From Microbacterium sp. T2.11-28 (GTDB lineage Bacteria > Actinomycetota > Actinomycetes > Actinomycetales > Microbacteriaceae): a stretch of 64,000 nt of DNA. Made by a program: the position numbers and the translations under genes. Within the stretch, counting starts at the first letter, position 1, and every line of letters starts with the position of its first letter. The notes beneath the pieces were generated by a model. The model saw only the letters and a list, made by a program, of their open reading frames with translations. It had not been told where the DNA came from and did not search any database. Positions 7,250-15,839 of the stretch are shown piece after piece. The DNA lies in NCBI RefSeq assembly GCF_950097975.1, contig NZ_CATNHF010000032.1:1-64000 (forward strand). Reading direction: 5' to 3'.

Positions 7250-9994
7250 GTGCGCGGAGGTCTCGAGCGATGGAAGCGGGGCGTTGAGTCCCACGGGGTT
7301 CGGCAGGCGATCGCGTACGCGTTCGACGCGACGTGCGACGCGCACTGGTCGCCGTCGCGTGGAGCGGCCGCGGCGGCTGAATACGGCTCGATCGTTGAGG
7401 GCGTCGCTCGGTTCGTGGCGACTGACCTCGGCATTGCAGCCGATCGGCTCGACGCTGACGCGTTGCGGCTATGGATCGATGGCTGCGATCCATCGACGGG
7501 GGAGCGGCGCGGCTTCGAGCTGATGAGCCCGGACGCCGACCTGTTGCTCGACGGCACGATCAACGCACCGAAGTCGTACAGCATCGCTGCTCTGCTTCAC
7601 CCTGAGATTGCGCGGGAGCTCGAGGCGCTTCAGGATCGCCTGCGTGATCGCATCATCGCCACCTGGCTCCGCGAGCTGAATGCGCGCCGTGGCGCTGGCG
7701 GCCATATCAGAGAGAGCCTCGCCCGAATCGAGGTAGTCGAACTTCAGCACCGTCGATCGCGTGCCTTGGATCCCCACATCCACCGCCACTTGTGGCTGAA
7801 CGTGAAGGTGCAGGGGCGCGACGGCCGTTGGTCGAACGTGGATTCCAGAGTCGCCATGAGGCTTCACACCCTGATCAATGCGGAGGGTGATCTTGCCGCT
7901 CGGACGGACCCGCAATGGACGGCCACTTTGGCGCGTCACGGCTTCTCACTCGACGCCGACGGTGAGATCTCCGAGCTTTCTCACGTCGTTCGCCCCCTGT
8001 CTCGCCGGTCCAATCAGATCGAGGCGAACCGTGCTCGCTTCATCGCGGAGTGGCGTGCGGCGCATGCGGGACAAGTGCCGAGTCCGGACGTGCTCCATCA
8101 GATCGATCGGCGCGCGTGGGCGACGAGCCGTCCCGGGAAACCCATGGCGATCTCAGAATCTGATTGGGAGGAGCTGGTCCGTGCAGAGATAGCAGCCCTC
8201 GATGATCGTGTACTTGTCGCGCGATCACCGATCGCGCGAATCGCCACGGACCTCGACTGTCTGGATCTGGACCTGCTTGCACAGAAGGCGGTCGTGGACG
8301 CCGATGCGCGCTCCACGTCGTGCGGCGGGCGGTTTAGCATGCTCGACGTGCGCGCGGGGGCGACCCGCGCGGTCGCATCCTCTGGCGTTGTCGCGACCCG
8401 TGATCGTCTCCAACCGCTCATCGACGCAGTCGCCGATCGCGCGCTGGATTGCACCGTTGACCTACTGGCCGCGGATCCCCACCGACCGCCGCACATCAAG
8501 GCCCTGATGGCAACCGCAACGGTCACGCTGAAGACGTGCCTGGAGGAACAATACCGCCGCCTAACATGGCGCGGGGCTCCGTGTGACTCACGCACAATCT
8601 TCTTAGCGCTGCGGTCAGTCGTGGGCCACGGCAACAAGGTGGATGCGACGCAGGTCGAGGCAGCCGCAGCTATTGCCGGAACGGATCGCCTCGTTGCCGT
8701 GATCGGTCCGGCCGGCGCCGGGAAGACGTCCGTGCTTCGATTGACAAACGCCGCGCTGCGGGCGGACGGGCGCCGGATGATCGTGGTCGCACCAACTCGG
8801 AAGGCGGCCGGCGTCGCGAGTCGCGAACTCGGCGCGACTACATCCAGCCTGCACGCTCTCCTACATGACCACGGTTGGCGGTGGGGTCGCGACGACGCCG
8901 GGGCGGAGAACTGGCGGCGCCTCGAGGCCGGCGAGCCCGACCCGGACACCGGCGTCCCGTACCCCGGACCGACACAATTCAGGATTCGACCAACAGACCG
9001 GATTGTCATTGACGAAGCAGGGATGGTCGACCTCCACACCGCCATAGCCATCACCGAACTCGCCTCATCGACGGGAGCGTCCCTAGCGATGATGGGCGAT
9101 CCCCTGCAGGCTCGACCCGTCGGACACAGCGGCGCGATGTCGATGCTCACCCATCGAGCAACAGCCGTAGTCGAACTGACCACCATCCACCGATTTGAAG
9201 ACCCGGACTACGCGCCACTCACTCTCCGCATGCGCGAGCCCCAATCACGAGATGACGCTGAGGCGGTCGCCGCTCAGCTGGACCGACGCGGACACCTGCA
9301 CCACGCTCCGCACCTTGATGCCGCCCGCGACCTCATGGCCGAGCAGTATTTCGCCAGCGTGGACCGGGGTGATCGCGTCGCGCTGGTCGTCGCAACCAAC
9401 GACGATGCTGACGCCCTCAATGAAGCCATCCAGCAACGGCGACTCGACGCTGGCGAACTGAACGAACACGACCTCGCGATTGGACAACAGCAGCAACGGC
9501 TCCTGGTAGGTGACCGTGTCCAGACGCGTCGCAACGATCGTCGCAATGAAGTCGACAACCGTGCGCTCTGGGTCATCCGCGCCGTCCACCGCGCTGGTGT
9601 TGACCTCGTGAGTGAGGTCGACGCGGGAGTGATTCGAACCGTCTCACACAACTATGCGGCTGAACATCTCCATCTCGCATACGCGACCACCATCCACGGC
9701 ATCCAGGGCGAGACCGTCGACGTATCCATCGTCGGGCCGGGCGTCGATGCTCCGGGCCTCTACGTCGGAATGACGCGAGGGCGGCGCCACAACGCCGCCG
9801 TCGTTATCGCATCGGAGGTGGAGGCTTGCTCAGAACTCGCGACCACGATGACGAGAGGGCGTATCGAGATGACCATCGGAGACGCCGTTCGCGCAGCCCG
9901 AAATGAACTCGTTCGATCAGCGCGACCGGTACCCACACCGCAGCCCGGCGGATACGACTCCACCATCGACGAGAGAGCTCAGATGGGGCGATGA
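7250..9994 (+). CDS. MobF-type conjugative relaxase with RecD-like helicase (914 aa)
   Basis: This enzyme would nick oriT, stay covalently bound to the transferred strand and unwind it. The relaxase domain (about 1-300) has the metal-binding histidine triad in DPHIHRHLW (H176, H178, H180) and the NAPKSYSIAALLHPE segment typical of actinobacterial TraA/TrwC proteins. Candidate catalytic tyrosines lie near the N-terminus (Y23, Y45). The C-terminal half is an SF1B helicase with Walker A GPAGAGKT (486-493), Walker B VIDEAGM (about 586-592) and a late TIHGIQGETVD motif followed by MTRGR. The start is GTG at 7250 with a purine-rich site just upstream. The N-terminus is slightly shorter than in many homologues, so an upstream start cannot be excluded. 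Its stop overlaps an ATG by 4 nt. Confidence 0.9.
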   Translation: MRGGLERWKRGVESHGVRQAIAYAFDATCDAHWSPSRGAAAAAEYGSIVEGVARFVATDLGIAADRLDADALRLWIDGCDPSTGERRGFELMSPDADLLLDGTINAPKSYSIAALLHPEIARELEALQDRLRDRIIATWLRELNARRGAGGHIRESLARIEVVELQHRRSRALDPHIHRHLWLNVKVQGRDGRWSNVDSRVAMRLHTLINAEGDLAARTDPQWTATLARHGFSLDADGEISELSHVVRPLSRRSNQIEANRARFIAEWRAAHAGQVPSPDVLHQIDRRAWATSRPGKPMAISESDWEELVRAEIAALDDRVLVARSPIARIATDLDCLDLDLLAQKAVVDADARSTSCGGRFSMLDVRAGATRAVASSGVVATRDRLQPLIDAVADRALDCTVDLLAADPHRPPHIKALMATATVTLKTCLEEQYRRLTWRGAPCDSRTIFLALRSVVGHGNKVDATQVEAAAAIAGTDRLVAVIGPAGAGKTSVLRLTNAALRADGRRMIVVAPTRKAAGVASRELGATTSSLHALLHDHGWRWGRDDAGAENWRRLEAGEPDPDTGVPYPGPTQFRIRPTDRIVIDEAGMVDLHTAIAITELASSTGASLAMMGDPLQARPVGHSGAMSMLTHRATAVVELTTIHRFEDPDYAPLTLRMREPQSRDDAEAVAAQLDRRGHLHHAPHLDAARDLMAEQYFASVDRGDRVALVVATNDDADALNEAIQQRRLDAGELNEHDLAIGQQQQRLLVGDRVQTRRNDRRNEVDNRALWVIRAVHRAGVDLVSEVDAGVIRTVSHNYAAEHLHLAYATTIHGIQGETVDVSIVGPGVDAPGLYVGMTRGRRHNAAVVIASEVEACSELATTMTRGRIEMTIGDAVRAARNELVRSARPVPTPQPGGYDSTIDERAQMGR

Positions 9995-10167
9995 GCACGC
10001 GACCGCTGGTAACGGTGGTTCACGTCGTCGGCCGCTCGAGGCGAGGCAGAACCGCAGATGACGTCGACGTCCCCCGGTGCAAACATTGCTTAGTGGTAGC
10101 AGGGGGCGGCACCGACGTGGCATCATGTCGCCAGGTACGCCAGCACGTGCGTCGGGGAGGACGTCCC

Positions 10168-10641
10168 ATGCGAAAGCTGCTCATCACCGCGGGCGCGGCT
10201 ATTGTTGCAGGTTTCATTGTTGGCGCACTGGCCGTGAACGCCATCACGGCGTCGCCGGAAGCCGAGCGCCCCGTAGCCCACCAGGAAGTTCACGCCGCAG
10301 ACGCACCCGTGCCACGCGCATATGAAACTCCCACACCCGCGCGTGGCGTTCAGCCGGGCACCCGCGGCACAAACGAAGCGGGTCTGACATACGGGTACGA
10401 CGCCGGCCCGAGCGAGCCGCTCCCAGACCTCGTCGAAGCGATCGCCACCAACGGGCAGATCGGCTACTACTACGCGAACGATCTCGCCAAGGTACTTCAG
10501 CCACCGGCCGACCTCGATCCCAACGCCGCGGCTGATCAGTCGCCGGAGGCGGTGACAATTCCCGTCTACCTCACCGATGGCGTCACGCAGATCGGCGAGT
10601 ATCCAATTCTACCCGCGACGGTCGAGGCCATCGATGAGTGA
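10168..10641 (+). CDS. membrane-anchored or secreted hypothetical protein (157 aa)
   Basis: I start this gene at ATG 10168, after GGGGAGG (10154-10160), because this places a clear signal anchor (MRKLLITAGAAIVAGFIVG) at the N-terminus. An in-frame ATG at 9991 overlaps the relaxase stop but would add 59 poorly composed residues. The mature part is Pro/Ala-rich and acidic, with a short region GYYYANDLAKVLQP. It runs 8 nt into the next gene. It is probably an accessory of transfer. A surface role in mating or entry exclusion is conceivable, but no family is recognised. Confidence 0.65.
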   Translation: MRKLLITAGAAIVAGFIVGALAVNAITASPEAERPVAHQEVHAADAPVPRAYETPTPARGVQPGTRGTNEAGLTYGYDAGPSEPLPDLVEAIATNGQIGYYYANDLAKVLQPPADLDPNAAADQSPEAVTIPVYLTDGVTQIGEYPILPATVEAIDE

Positions 10642-11098
10642 GTCCATCCCGCCCGCCGCGCGCTCATCTATTCGTGCCCGCCTTCTTGTAGCAGGGTGTC
10701 TCCTTGGCGGCTTCCTGGTCGGCATCCCCGTCGGTGCCGCCGTGGCGACCACTTACTCGAGCTGGGTGACCTTCGGTAGCGGATATCACGTCCGTGCGTA
10801 CACCGTTGACTCGAGCGGCACGCCGATCGGCGGCTCCCAAGTCGAGAAGGCCAACGGCAGCGCCTCGCCGACGGGGTACCTCGGGGGTGCCGCGACGCTT
10901 CAGCGCAGTACGGCATCGTGCGCGACGGTCGGGATGACTTACAACACTAGGTCTCTGGTCAGACTCATCGTGAAAGTCGAGTACGACTGCGGGGCGGGCA
11001 ACTATCGGACGAGCGCCGTGGGCAGCGCGTACAACCCAAGCACGGGCAACTACTGGACCACCTCTACCCCCACCACTCCCTACCAATACGTCCCCTAG
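10634..11098 (+). CDS. secreted or anchored small protein (154 aa)
   Basis: The ATG at 10634 overlaps the previous stop by 8 nt, showing a three-gene relaxase operon. Residues about 14-38 form a hydrophobic signal or anchor (RARLLVAGCLLGGFLVGIPVG). The exported part is Ser/Thr/Gly/Tyr-rich, with a few cysteines that could pair in the periplasm-like space, and looks beta-rich. The composition resembles lactococcin-like or exported beta-sandwich proteins of actinobacterial plasmids, but I do not assign a family. Confidence 0.6.
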   Translation: MSESIPPAARSSIRARLLVAGCLLGGFLVGIPVGAAVATTYSSWVTFGSGYHVRAYTVDSSGTPIGGSQVEKANGSASPTGYLGGAATLQRSTASCATVGMTYNTRSLVRLIVKVEYDCGAGNYRTSAVGSAYNPSTGNYWTTSTPTTPYQYVP

Positions 11099-11315
11099 CT
11101 GACGGCCCGAGCCGCGCTTGCGTCGCATGCCGCCATGTGTTTACGGCGGTCGCGCCGATCACATGGATGCGCGGCGGGGACCCGATCCGATGACATCGGC
11201 GTCAGTGACGGGGCTCGCAAGTCGGATCCATTAGGGACTCGTACGGGGCCGCGGAAGGCGTCACTCACGGCCTCCGCGGTGCCTCGTCGAGGGGTAAGAA
11301 GCGTGCATGCTCGTG

Positions 11316-11353
11316 AGAAGCGGACGGGAGTACGATGGCTCCCGCCCGCTTCT
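11316..11353. terminator. strong hairpin between converging operons
   Basis: AGAAGCGGACGGGAG and CTCCCGCCCGCTTCT form a 15-bp stem with one mismatch and an 8-nt loop. It lies between the relaxase operon and the ssb end of the transfer operon, so it can end transcription from both sides. The T-tract is weak, as is common in actinobacteria. Confidence 0.7.
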
Positions 11354-11365
11354 TGTTGGTTCAGG

Positions 11366-11815
11366 TCAGCGTGCAACTGCGGTGTCGGCGTGCAAGGCCG
11401 GTGCTGTTGACGGCCCCGTAGCGTGTGCTGCGGGGCCGTTAGCTTTTGGGCTGCGGGCGACGTCGAGGTCGACGAACTTCAGGGATGCTCCCACGTTGTC
11501 GGCGACGATGTCGCGTGTCTCCCTGGTCTGGCCTGAGTCCTTGTCGGTGTAGGTGCCGAAGCGGAGGTCTCCGGCGACGAGGACGTTGTCGCCTTTGCGG
11601 AGGCTGCGGGCGACGTGGTTGGCCTGTTGGTTGAAGACGACGACGCGGTGGAAGACGGTGCCGGCGTCTTCCCATGTGCCGTTGGTCTCGTTGAGGCGGC
11701 GGTCGTTGACGGCGACGGTGAAGCGGGCGTATTCGCTGCCGTTGCCTTCGGCGAAGCCGTGTTCGGGGTCTCCGGTGAGGTTGCCTTCGATGGTGACCGG
11801 GATTTTGGTGGTCAT
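11366..11815 (-). CDS. ssb: single-stranded DNA-binding protein
   Basis: The OB-fold is recognisable over residues 1-118: TIEGNLTGDPE, then EYARFTVAVNDR, the FHRVVVFNQQANHVARSLRKGDNVLVAG core and a FGTYTDKDSGQTRE strand pair. It coats single-stranded DNA during transfer or replication. The C-terminal tail ends HADTAVAR and lacks the acidic DDDIPF-like tip with which chromosomal SSB recruits repair proteins. This is the last gene of the minus-strand transfer operon; its ATG overlaps the previous stop by 4 nt. It is followed by the terminator hairpin. It is most likely a transfer-dedicated SSB that protects incoming plasmid strands. Confidence 0.9.
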   Translation of the reverse strand: MTTKIPVTIEGNLTGDPEHGFAEGNGSEYARFTVAVNDRRLNETNGTWEDAGTVFHRVVVFNQQANHVARSLRKGDNVLVAGDLRFGTYTDKDSGQTRETRDIVADNVGASLKFVDLDVARSPKANGPAAHATGPSTAPALHADTAVAR

Positions 11816-12357
11816 GGTGTTTCCTTTCGTGGTGAGTCACCCGGTTGGGTGTCTCGGTGGGCGTGTGACCGGGTGGTCCACGCGGTCCAGGCGTCTTCGT
11901 CGGTAACTCCGTCCCAAGTGCGGGGCGTGAGGTCGTGGTGCCCGTTGTTGCAGCCGCCGCCGTAGGCGCGGGTGAGGCGGGGGAGGGCTTGGGTGAGGCG
12001 TTCGTGCCAGGAGATGGGCCCGTAGCCGGTGTCGGCGTCGTCGTAGGAGACGGTGTGGGCGGTGTGGAGGGCGGAGAGCTCTTCGACGAGTTGTCCGTGT
12101 TGCCACCAGCAGGTGGGGATGGTGGAGACGGGGATGTTGTAGCGGGTGGTGAACCATTCGACGAACGCGCGGAGGGACCGCCAGGCGGCGGGGGCGTCTT
12201 CGGGTTCGAGGGTGCGCCAGTTGATGACGGCGGCGCCGAGGGTAAGGGAGGATCCGCGGCGGTTGCGGAAGTCGTACGCGCCGATGCCAACGAGGTCGTC
12301 GTCGAGGAGCGCGTCCGGGTCGTCGACGTTGTCGGGGTCGGGGTAGTAGTTGCTCAT
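11812..12357 (-). CDS. DUF4913-like protein of transfer operon (181 aa)
   Basis: The core (residues about 45-140) reads WRTLEPEDAPAAWRSLRAFV, then IPTCWWQHGQLVEELSALHTAH and a GPISWHERLTQALPRL helix. This matches the pattern of DUF4913-type proteins found in actinobacterial plasmids and integrative elements: Trp, Cys, His and paired helices near the ssb or coupling-protein genes. Biochemistry is unknown. The N-terminus is acidic with DD pairs, and the C-terminus is polar. It overlaps both neighbours by 4 nt, so it is made with the coupling protein and SSB. Confidence 0.65.
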   Translation of the reverse strand: MSNYYPDPDNVDDPDALLDDDLVGIGAYDFRNRRGSSLTLGAAVINWRTLEPEDAPAAWRSLRAFVEWFTTRYNIPVSTIPTCWWQHGQLVEELSALHTAHTVSYDDADTGYGPISWHERLTQALPRLTRAYGGGCNNGHHDLTPRTWDGVTDEDAWTAWTTRSHAHRDTQPGDSPRKETP

Positions 12358-12734
12358 GCGGACTCCTGGAGTTTGGGGCGGAGGCGGCTGAGGGCGATGT
12401 GGGTGGCGTCGCGGCGTGTGCGGTTGCGGGAGAGGAGTTGGTCGCGGTCGATGAGCCGGTGGAGCAGGTCGTGACAGTAGGGGTGGAGGGGGAGGAGGTC
12501 TTCGTGAAGTTCGAAGGCGTGCATGATGCCGCCGGTGGAGGACATGCCCCGGTAGTCGAGGTGGTGCAGCTCGAGCTCAGCGCGTGAGGCGTTCCGTCCG
12601 CAGCCGGCGCAGGTGAGTGATCCGAGAGTGACAGCGTGGTCGAACCAGCGTGCTCTTCGGGCGTACCAGGCGCGGGAGTGGAGGTATATGGCGTGGTACA
12701 GCGGCACCGCGCTGGGTCGGCGTCGGTTGCTCAT
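12354..12734 (-). CDS. HNH-like zinc protein (126 aa)
   Basis: The sequence shows a CAGC knuckle, an ELHHLDYRG motif and HPYCHDLLHRLI. This is the C-x2-C ... HH ... H ... C-x-x-x-H layout of HNH-type ββα-metal nucleases or related zinc ribbons. The start ATG (12734) overlaps the stop of the coupling-protein gene by 4 nt. I exclude the 135 basic residues upstream in the same frame because they lie inside that gene. It could nick DNA or serve only as a structural zinc protein of the transfer machinery. Loss of the usual Asn cannot be judged without an alignment. Confidence 0.6.
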   Translation of the reverse strand: MSNRRRPSAVPLYHAIYLHSRAWYARRARWFDHAVTLGSLTCAGCGRNASRAELELHHLDYRGMSSTGGIMHAFELHEDLLPLHPYCHDLLHRLIDRDQLLSRNRTRRDATHIALSRLRPKLQESA

Positions 12735-14557
12735 GGCTCGGTCACCTCCTCCGCTTCCTCGGGATGTGTGACCTCGGGCGGGCGTGTGGGCCGGTGGGCG
12801 GCCTCGAAGACGGCCTGCTGCTCCGTTTCGGTGGCGTGTTTGCCCGCGGTGATGTGGCGGGCGTCGCGGCGTTCGTCCCAGCCGGCGAGATCGAGGAGCA
12901 CGCCACGGCGGTTGCGGTAGGCGAGCAATCCGAGCGTTTGCGGCATCCGTCGGATCTCGTCCACCGACATGAGGGGGCGCCGGTCGACTTGTTCCGACGT
13001 TTGATGCCCGTGGCTGGTCGTGGACCAGGAGCGTTGGGTGCGGCGCGTGTCGCGTTCGCCGAGGAGGGTTTCGATGTCGCGGAGGTGGTCGACGTGGGAC
13101 GCGCCACCGAGAAGGACTTTCGCGGTCGCGGCGGCCCAAATGGTGTCGGCTTCGGCACGGGACCAGGCTGTCTCCGCTTGAGAGAGGGCTTGGAGGACGA
13201 CGAAGGTGCAGATGCCTCGGCCGCCGCCGTCAGCCATGATGCGGGGGAGGTTCGCCCACCGGAACATGTTGACGATCTCGTCCAGGATGAGCCCGAGTGG
13301 AAGATGCAGTCGTGACCCGACGGACGCGAGCGCACGGGTGCGGGCGACTTCCACGACGTCGTCGAGCACCGCTGACAGCCAGCCGCCCATCGCGGCAGCG
13401 CCGGAGGATGAGCCGAGGAGGTAGAGGGTGTTGGGGGCGTCGAGGAATTCGCGGGGGTCGAAGGTGGGGTCGCCGGGGTGGGGTTGGAAGGTGTCGCGGA
13501 TTTGGGGGACGGCGAGGGGTGCGACGGCGCCTTGGACGCCGAACCAGATGGAGGAGACGAGTTTCTGGTCGCCGGCGATGGTGGCTTCGAGGCTGTCGCC
13601 CCAGCCGGGTGCGCCATCGGTGCGGAGGATGTCGACGGCGGTGCGAGCGAGAGCGGGGGAGGAGCCCCAGTCGTAGATGTCGGTGACGTTCCTGCCGCCG
13701 ACGGCGGCCGCGTGGAGGAGCCTCCCGAGGACGATTCCGGATGCTTGGGCCCATTCGGCGTTGGTGGCGGAGGAGCCGAGGGCGGTGCCGGTGATGATGG
13801 CGGTGCCGCGTTGGGTGGCGACGAGGGGGTCGTCGCATCCGGCGACGGGGTCGATCCGGAGCGGGTCGCGCATGCCCGAGAGGCCTTGCGGGTCGAGGAC
13901 ATGGACCTGTCCGCGGCGCTTGCGCATCTGGAGAGTGGCCGTGAGGTTGTCGTTGGTGGTCGAGGTGGTGATGAGCGGGCCTGACCAGTCGAGGATCGCG
14001 GAGATCAGCACCCGGTACCCCTTCCCGGACCGGGGTGGGCCTTCGAGGGCGACGGAGTCTTCGATGCTGACGTACACGTCCATGCCGCGGGACGCGCCAA
14101 CCCGCCACCCGACATCGGTCGCCGCCGGCCTGTCGAGATCGGGGCGCAGCTGCGGGGCTCGGCGGAGAACGGCCTTCGACGAGAGGTGCTGACGGATCTC
14201 GGAAGGTGTCGCGAACCCGGGGCGGAGCTTCAGGTCCGCGAGGAACGCCCGGTCGGATTGCCGGTATCGCTGCCACCACAGCAACACGGCGACCGCGGCG
14301 GCCACAATGAGGGCGACGGCGAGGAGATCGGCGATGCGGATCTGCCACACCGGCACTTCGCATCCGTCCGGCGCCGTGTAAACGGTGGGATCTCCGATGA
14401 GGGCGAGCCACAGCCCGGAGAAGAGGGAATCGGGTTTCGCGGGTGCTCCACAGGTCAGGCGGGTGATCCCGTCGGCGACGCCGGCGAATGCGACCGCGAT
14501 CATCACCAGCGCCGCGAAGGCAACGGCGAGGCTCTTCCCGATCGTTCCCTCGTTCAC
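12731..14557 (-). CDS. type IV coupling protein, VirD4/TraG-like ATPase (608 aa)
   Basis: This protein links the relaxosome to the secretion channel. It has two N-terminal membrane regions (about 10-30 and 75-95) with a short external loop. A cytoplasmic RecA-like ATPase domain follows, with Walker A GPPRSGKG (173-180) and Walker B GLILDEIVN. A late EADTIWAAATAKVLLGG segment and a C-terminal RRGVLLDLAGWDERR block resemble TraG proteins of actinobacteria. I start at GTG 14557, 10 nt after the previous stop; the longer frame to 14824 would overlap the ParA-like gene and is Ser/Arg-rich. The end overlaps the HNH-like gene by 4 nt. Confidence 0.88.
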   Translation of the reverse strand: MNEGTIGKSLAVAFAALVMIAVAFAGVADGITRLTCGAPAKPDSLFSGLWLALIGDPTVYTAPDGCEVPVWQIRIADLLAVALIVAAAVAVLLWWQRYRQSDRAFLADLKLRPGFATPSEIRQHLSSKAVLRRAPQLRPDLDRPAATDVGWRVGASRGMDVYVSIEDSVALEGPPRSGKGYRVLISAILDWSGPLITTSTTNDNLTATLQMRKRRGQVHVLDPQGLSGMRDPLRIDPVAGCDDPLVATQRGTAIITGTALGSSATNAEWAQASGIVLGRLLHAAAVGGRNVTDIYDWGSSPALARTAVDILRTDGAPGWGDSLEATIAGDQKLVSSIWFGVQGAVAPLAVPQIRDTFQPHPGDPTFDPREFLDAPNTLYLLGSSSGAAAMGGWLSAVLDDVVEVARTRALASVGSRLHLPLGLILDEIVNMFRWANLPRIMADGGGRGICTFVVLQALSQAETAWSRAEADTIWAAATAKVLLGGASHVDHLRDIETLLGERDTRRTQRSWSTTSHGHQTSEQVDRRPLMSVDEIRRMPQTLGLLAYRNRRGVLLDLAGWDERRDARHITAGKHATETEQQAVFEAAHRPTRPPEVTHPEEAEEVTEP

Positions 14558-14567
14558 GGCCAGATCC

Positions 14568-15839
14568 CTACTCGAGCCCGTCGGAGACGGCCGCCGCTGC
14601 AGCCACCCACGCATGCCGGGTCGCGGGGCGGAGCGTGTCGAACCGGAGCGGCCCGGCCTTGAGTGCCGCGTCGTAAGGGATGAGCCGGACCTCGCGGACG
14701 AGCGGGTCGAACGCGTCAGCGATGCGCCGGGCGACGGCCCACCGGCCCGGTTCGGACTGGGTAACGACGACGACCGCGCTACCGGCGAGCTGCCGAGATC
14801 GGTCGTCGCGGGTGCGGAGGGCATCGAGGAGGAGCCGGGCGGATTCGGCGGACTCCGGGGCTGTGAGGGTGGGGATCACGAGCGCCCCGGCGGAGTCGAT
14901 CATCCGCAGCCACCGGTCGGCGGATTCGTCGTTGCCGGAGTCGAAGATCACGAGCCGGTAGTACCGGGCCGCGACCCGCATCAGGCGGTCGAAGTCCTCC
15001 GCGGTGAGCCGCTGGTCGACGGCGAGCAGCTCCGGGTTGGAGCGGAGCACGTCGTACCGGTCGGCGCCCTGATGGTGCACGTACCGGGTGATGTCGGCCA
15101 CGCCTGCGTCTGCGGCGAGGAGGGTGTCGGTGGCGGGGAGGAGGTCGCGGATGGTGGTGTCGTAGAGGCCTTGTTCGGTGCGCCAACCGAGGGTGCCGCG
15201 GGTGTCGTTGTTGTCCCACGCGAGCACGTTCCCGCCGCCGTGTCGTCCGTAGACGGCGGCGAGCATCGCGGTGGTGAGCGTCTTCCCCACGCCTCCTTTC
15301 CCGTTGGCGATTGCGATGGTTCGGCATCCTGCCCAATGCCGTGACACGGCCCCCACCTGCCGGTCCCGTTCCAGCTGGCGCGGTGTTGGAGGGAGTGTGA
15401 GACCGAGCCTGGCAAGCAATCCCGTGCCACGGGATACCGCAGTCGGGTCGATGAAGGACGCGCGGGGTGTCTCGCTTCGCGTCTCTGCCGCCGCGGGGGT
15501 CTCCTCTGTCTCAGTTCCCTCCTCGGTGACGGTCGGCGGGGAGTCGACGGGCGGTTCGGGGGTGGTGCGGTCGGCGCGGAGGGGTGGGTGTTCGGCGTCG
15601 GGGTAGGCGGCAAGGGTGCCGTCGGCGCCGACGAGGAGGTGGTGGTCGCCGCGGTCGCCGCTGGTGATGAGTTCCAGGGTGGTTCCGGCGTCGCGGGCTT
15701 CGGTGGTTGCGCGGCGGACGACGGCGTGGCGGATGTCTTCTGTCCCGGTCGTCGTGACCGGTTCGGTGTGTCCGGCGCGGTCGGTGAAGACGGCGACGGG
15801 TCCGGTGACGGTGGCGTAGATGCGGGCGGTTGGGGTCAT
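14568..15839 (-). CDS. ParA/MinD-like ATPase of transfer operon (423 aa)
   Basis: After a variable N-terminal region (1-170, with acidic EETPAAAE repeats) comes a deviant Walker A motif, NGKGGVGKT (179-187), and a RYYRLVIFDSGND Walker B-like strand. This is the P-loop of the ParA/MinD superfamily. The protein probably positions the transfer machinery or assists its secretion, as SCO5717-like ATPases do next to VirB4-like genes in actinobacteria (family knowledge; role here inferred). It overlaps the VirB4-like gene by 4 nt. A partition role is less likely because no ParB is adjacent. Confidence 0.8.
   Translation of the reverse strand: MTPTARIYATVTGPVAVFTDRAGHTEPVTTTGTEDIRHAVVRRATTEARDAGTTLELITSGDRGDHHLLVGADGTLAAYPDAEHPPLRADRTTPEPPVDSPPTVTEEGTETEETPAAAETRSETPRASFIDPTAVSRGTGLLARLGLTLPPTPRQLERDRQVGAVSRHWAGCRTIAIANGKGGVGKTLTTAMLAAVYGRHGGGNVLAWDNNDTRGTLGWRTEQGLYDTTIRDLLPATDTLLAADAGVADITRYVHHQGADRYDVLRSNPELLAVDQRLTAEDFDRLMRVAARYYRLVIFDSGNDESADRWLRMIDSAGALVIPTLTAPESAESARLLLDALRTRDDRSRQLAGSAVVVVTQSEPGRWAVARRIADAFDPLVREVRLIPYDAALKAGPLRFDTLRPATRHAWVAAAAAVSDGLE

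Noticed and set aside
11404-11440. Inverted repeat ACGGCCCCG ... CGGGGCCGT inside ssb
   Set aside because: It lies in coding sequence near the SSB C-terminus and arises from repeated Gly-Pro codons; the stronger hairpin at 11316-11353 is a better terminator.
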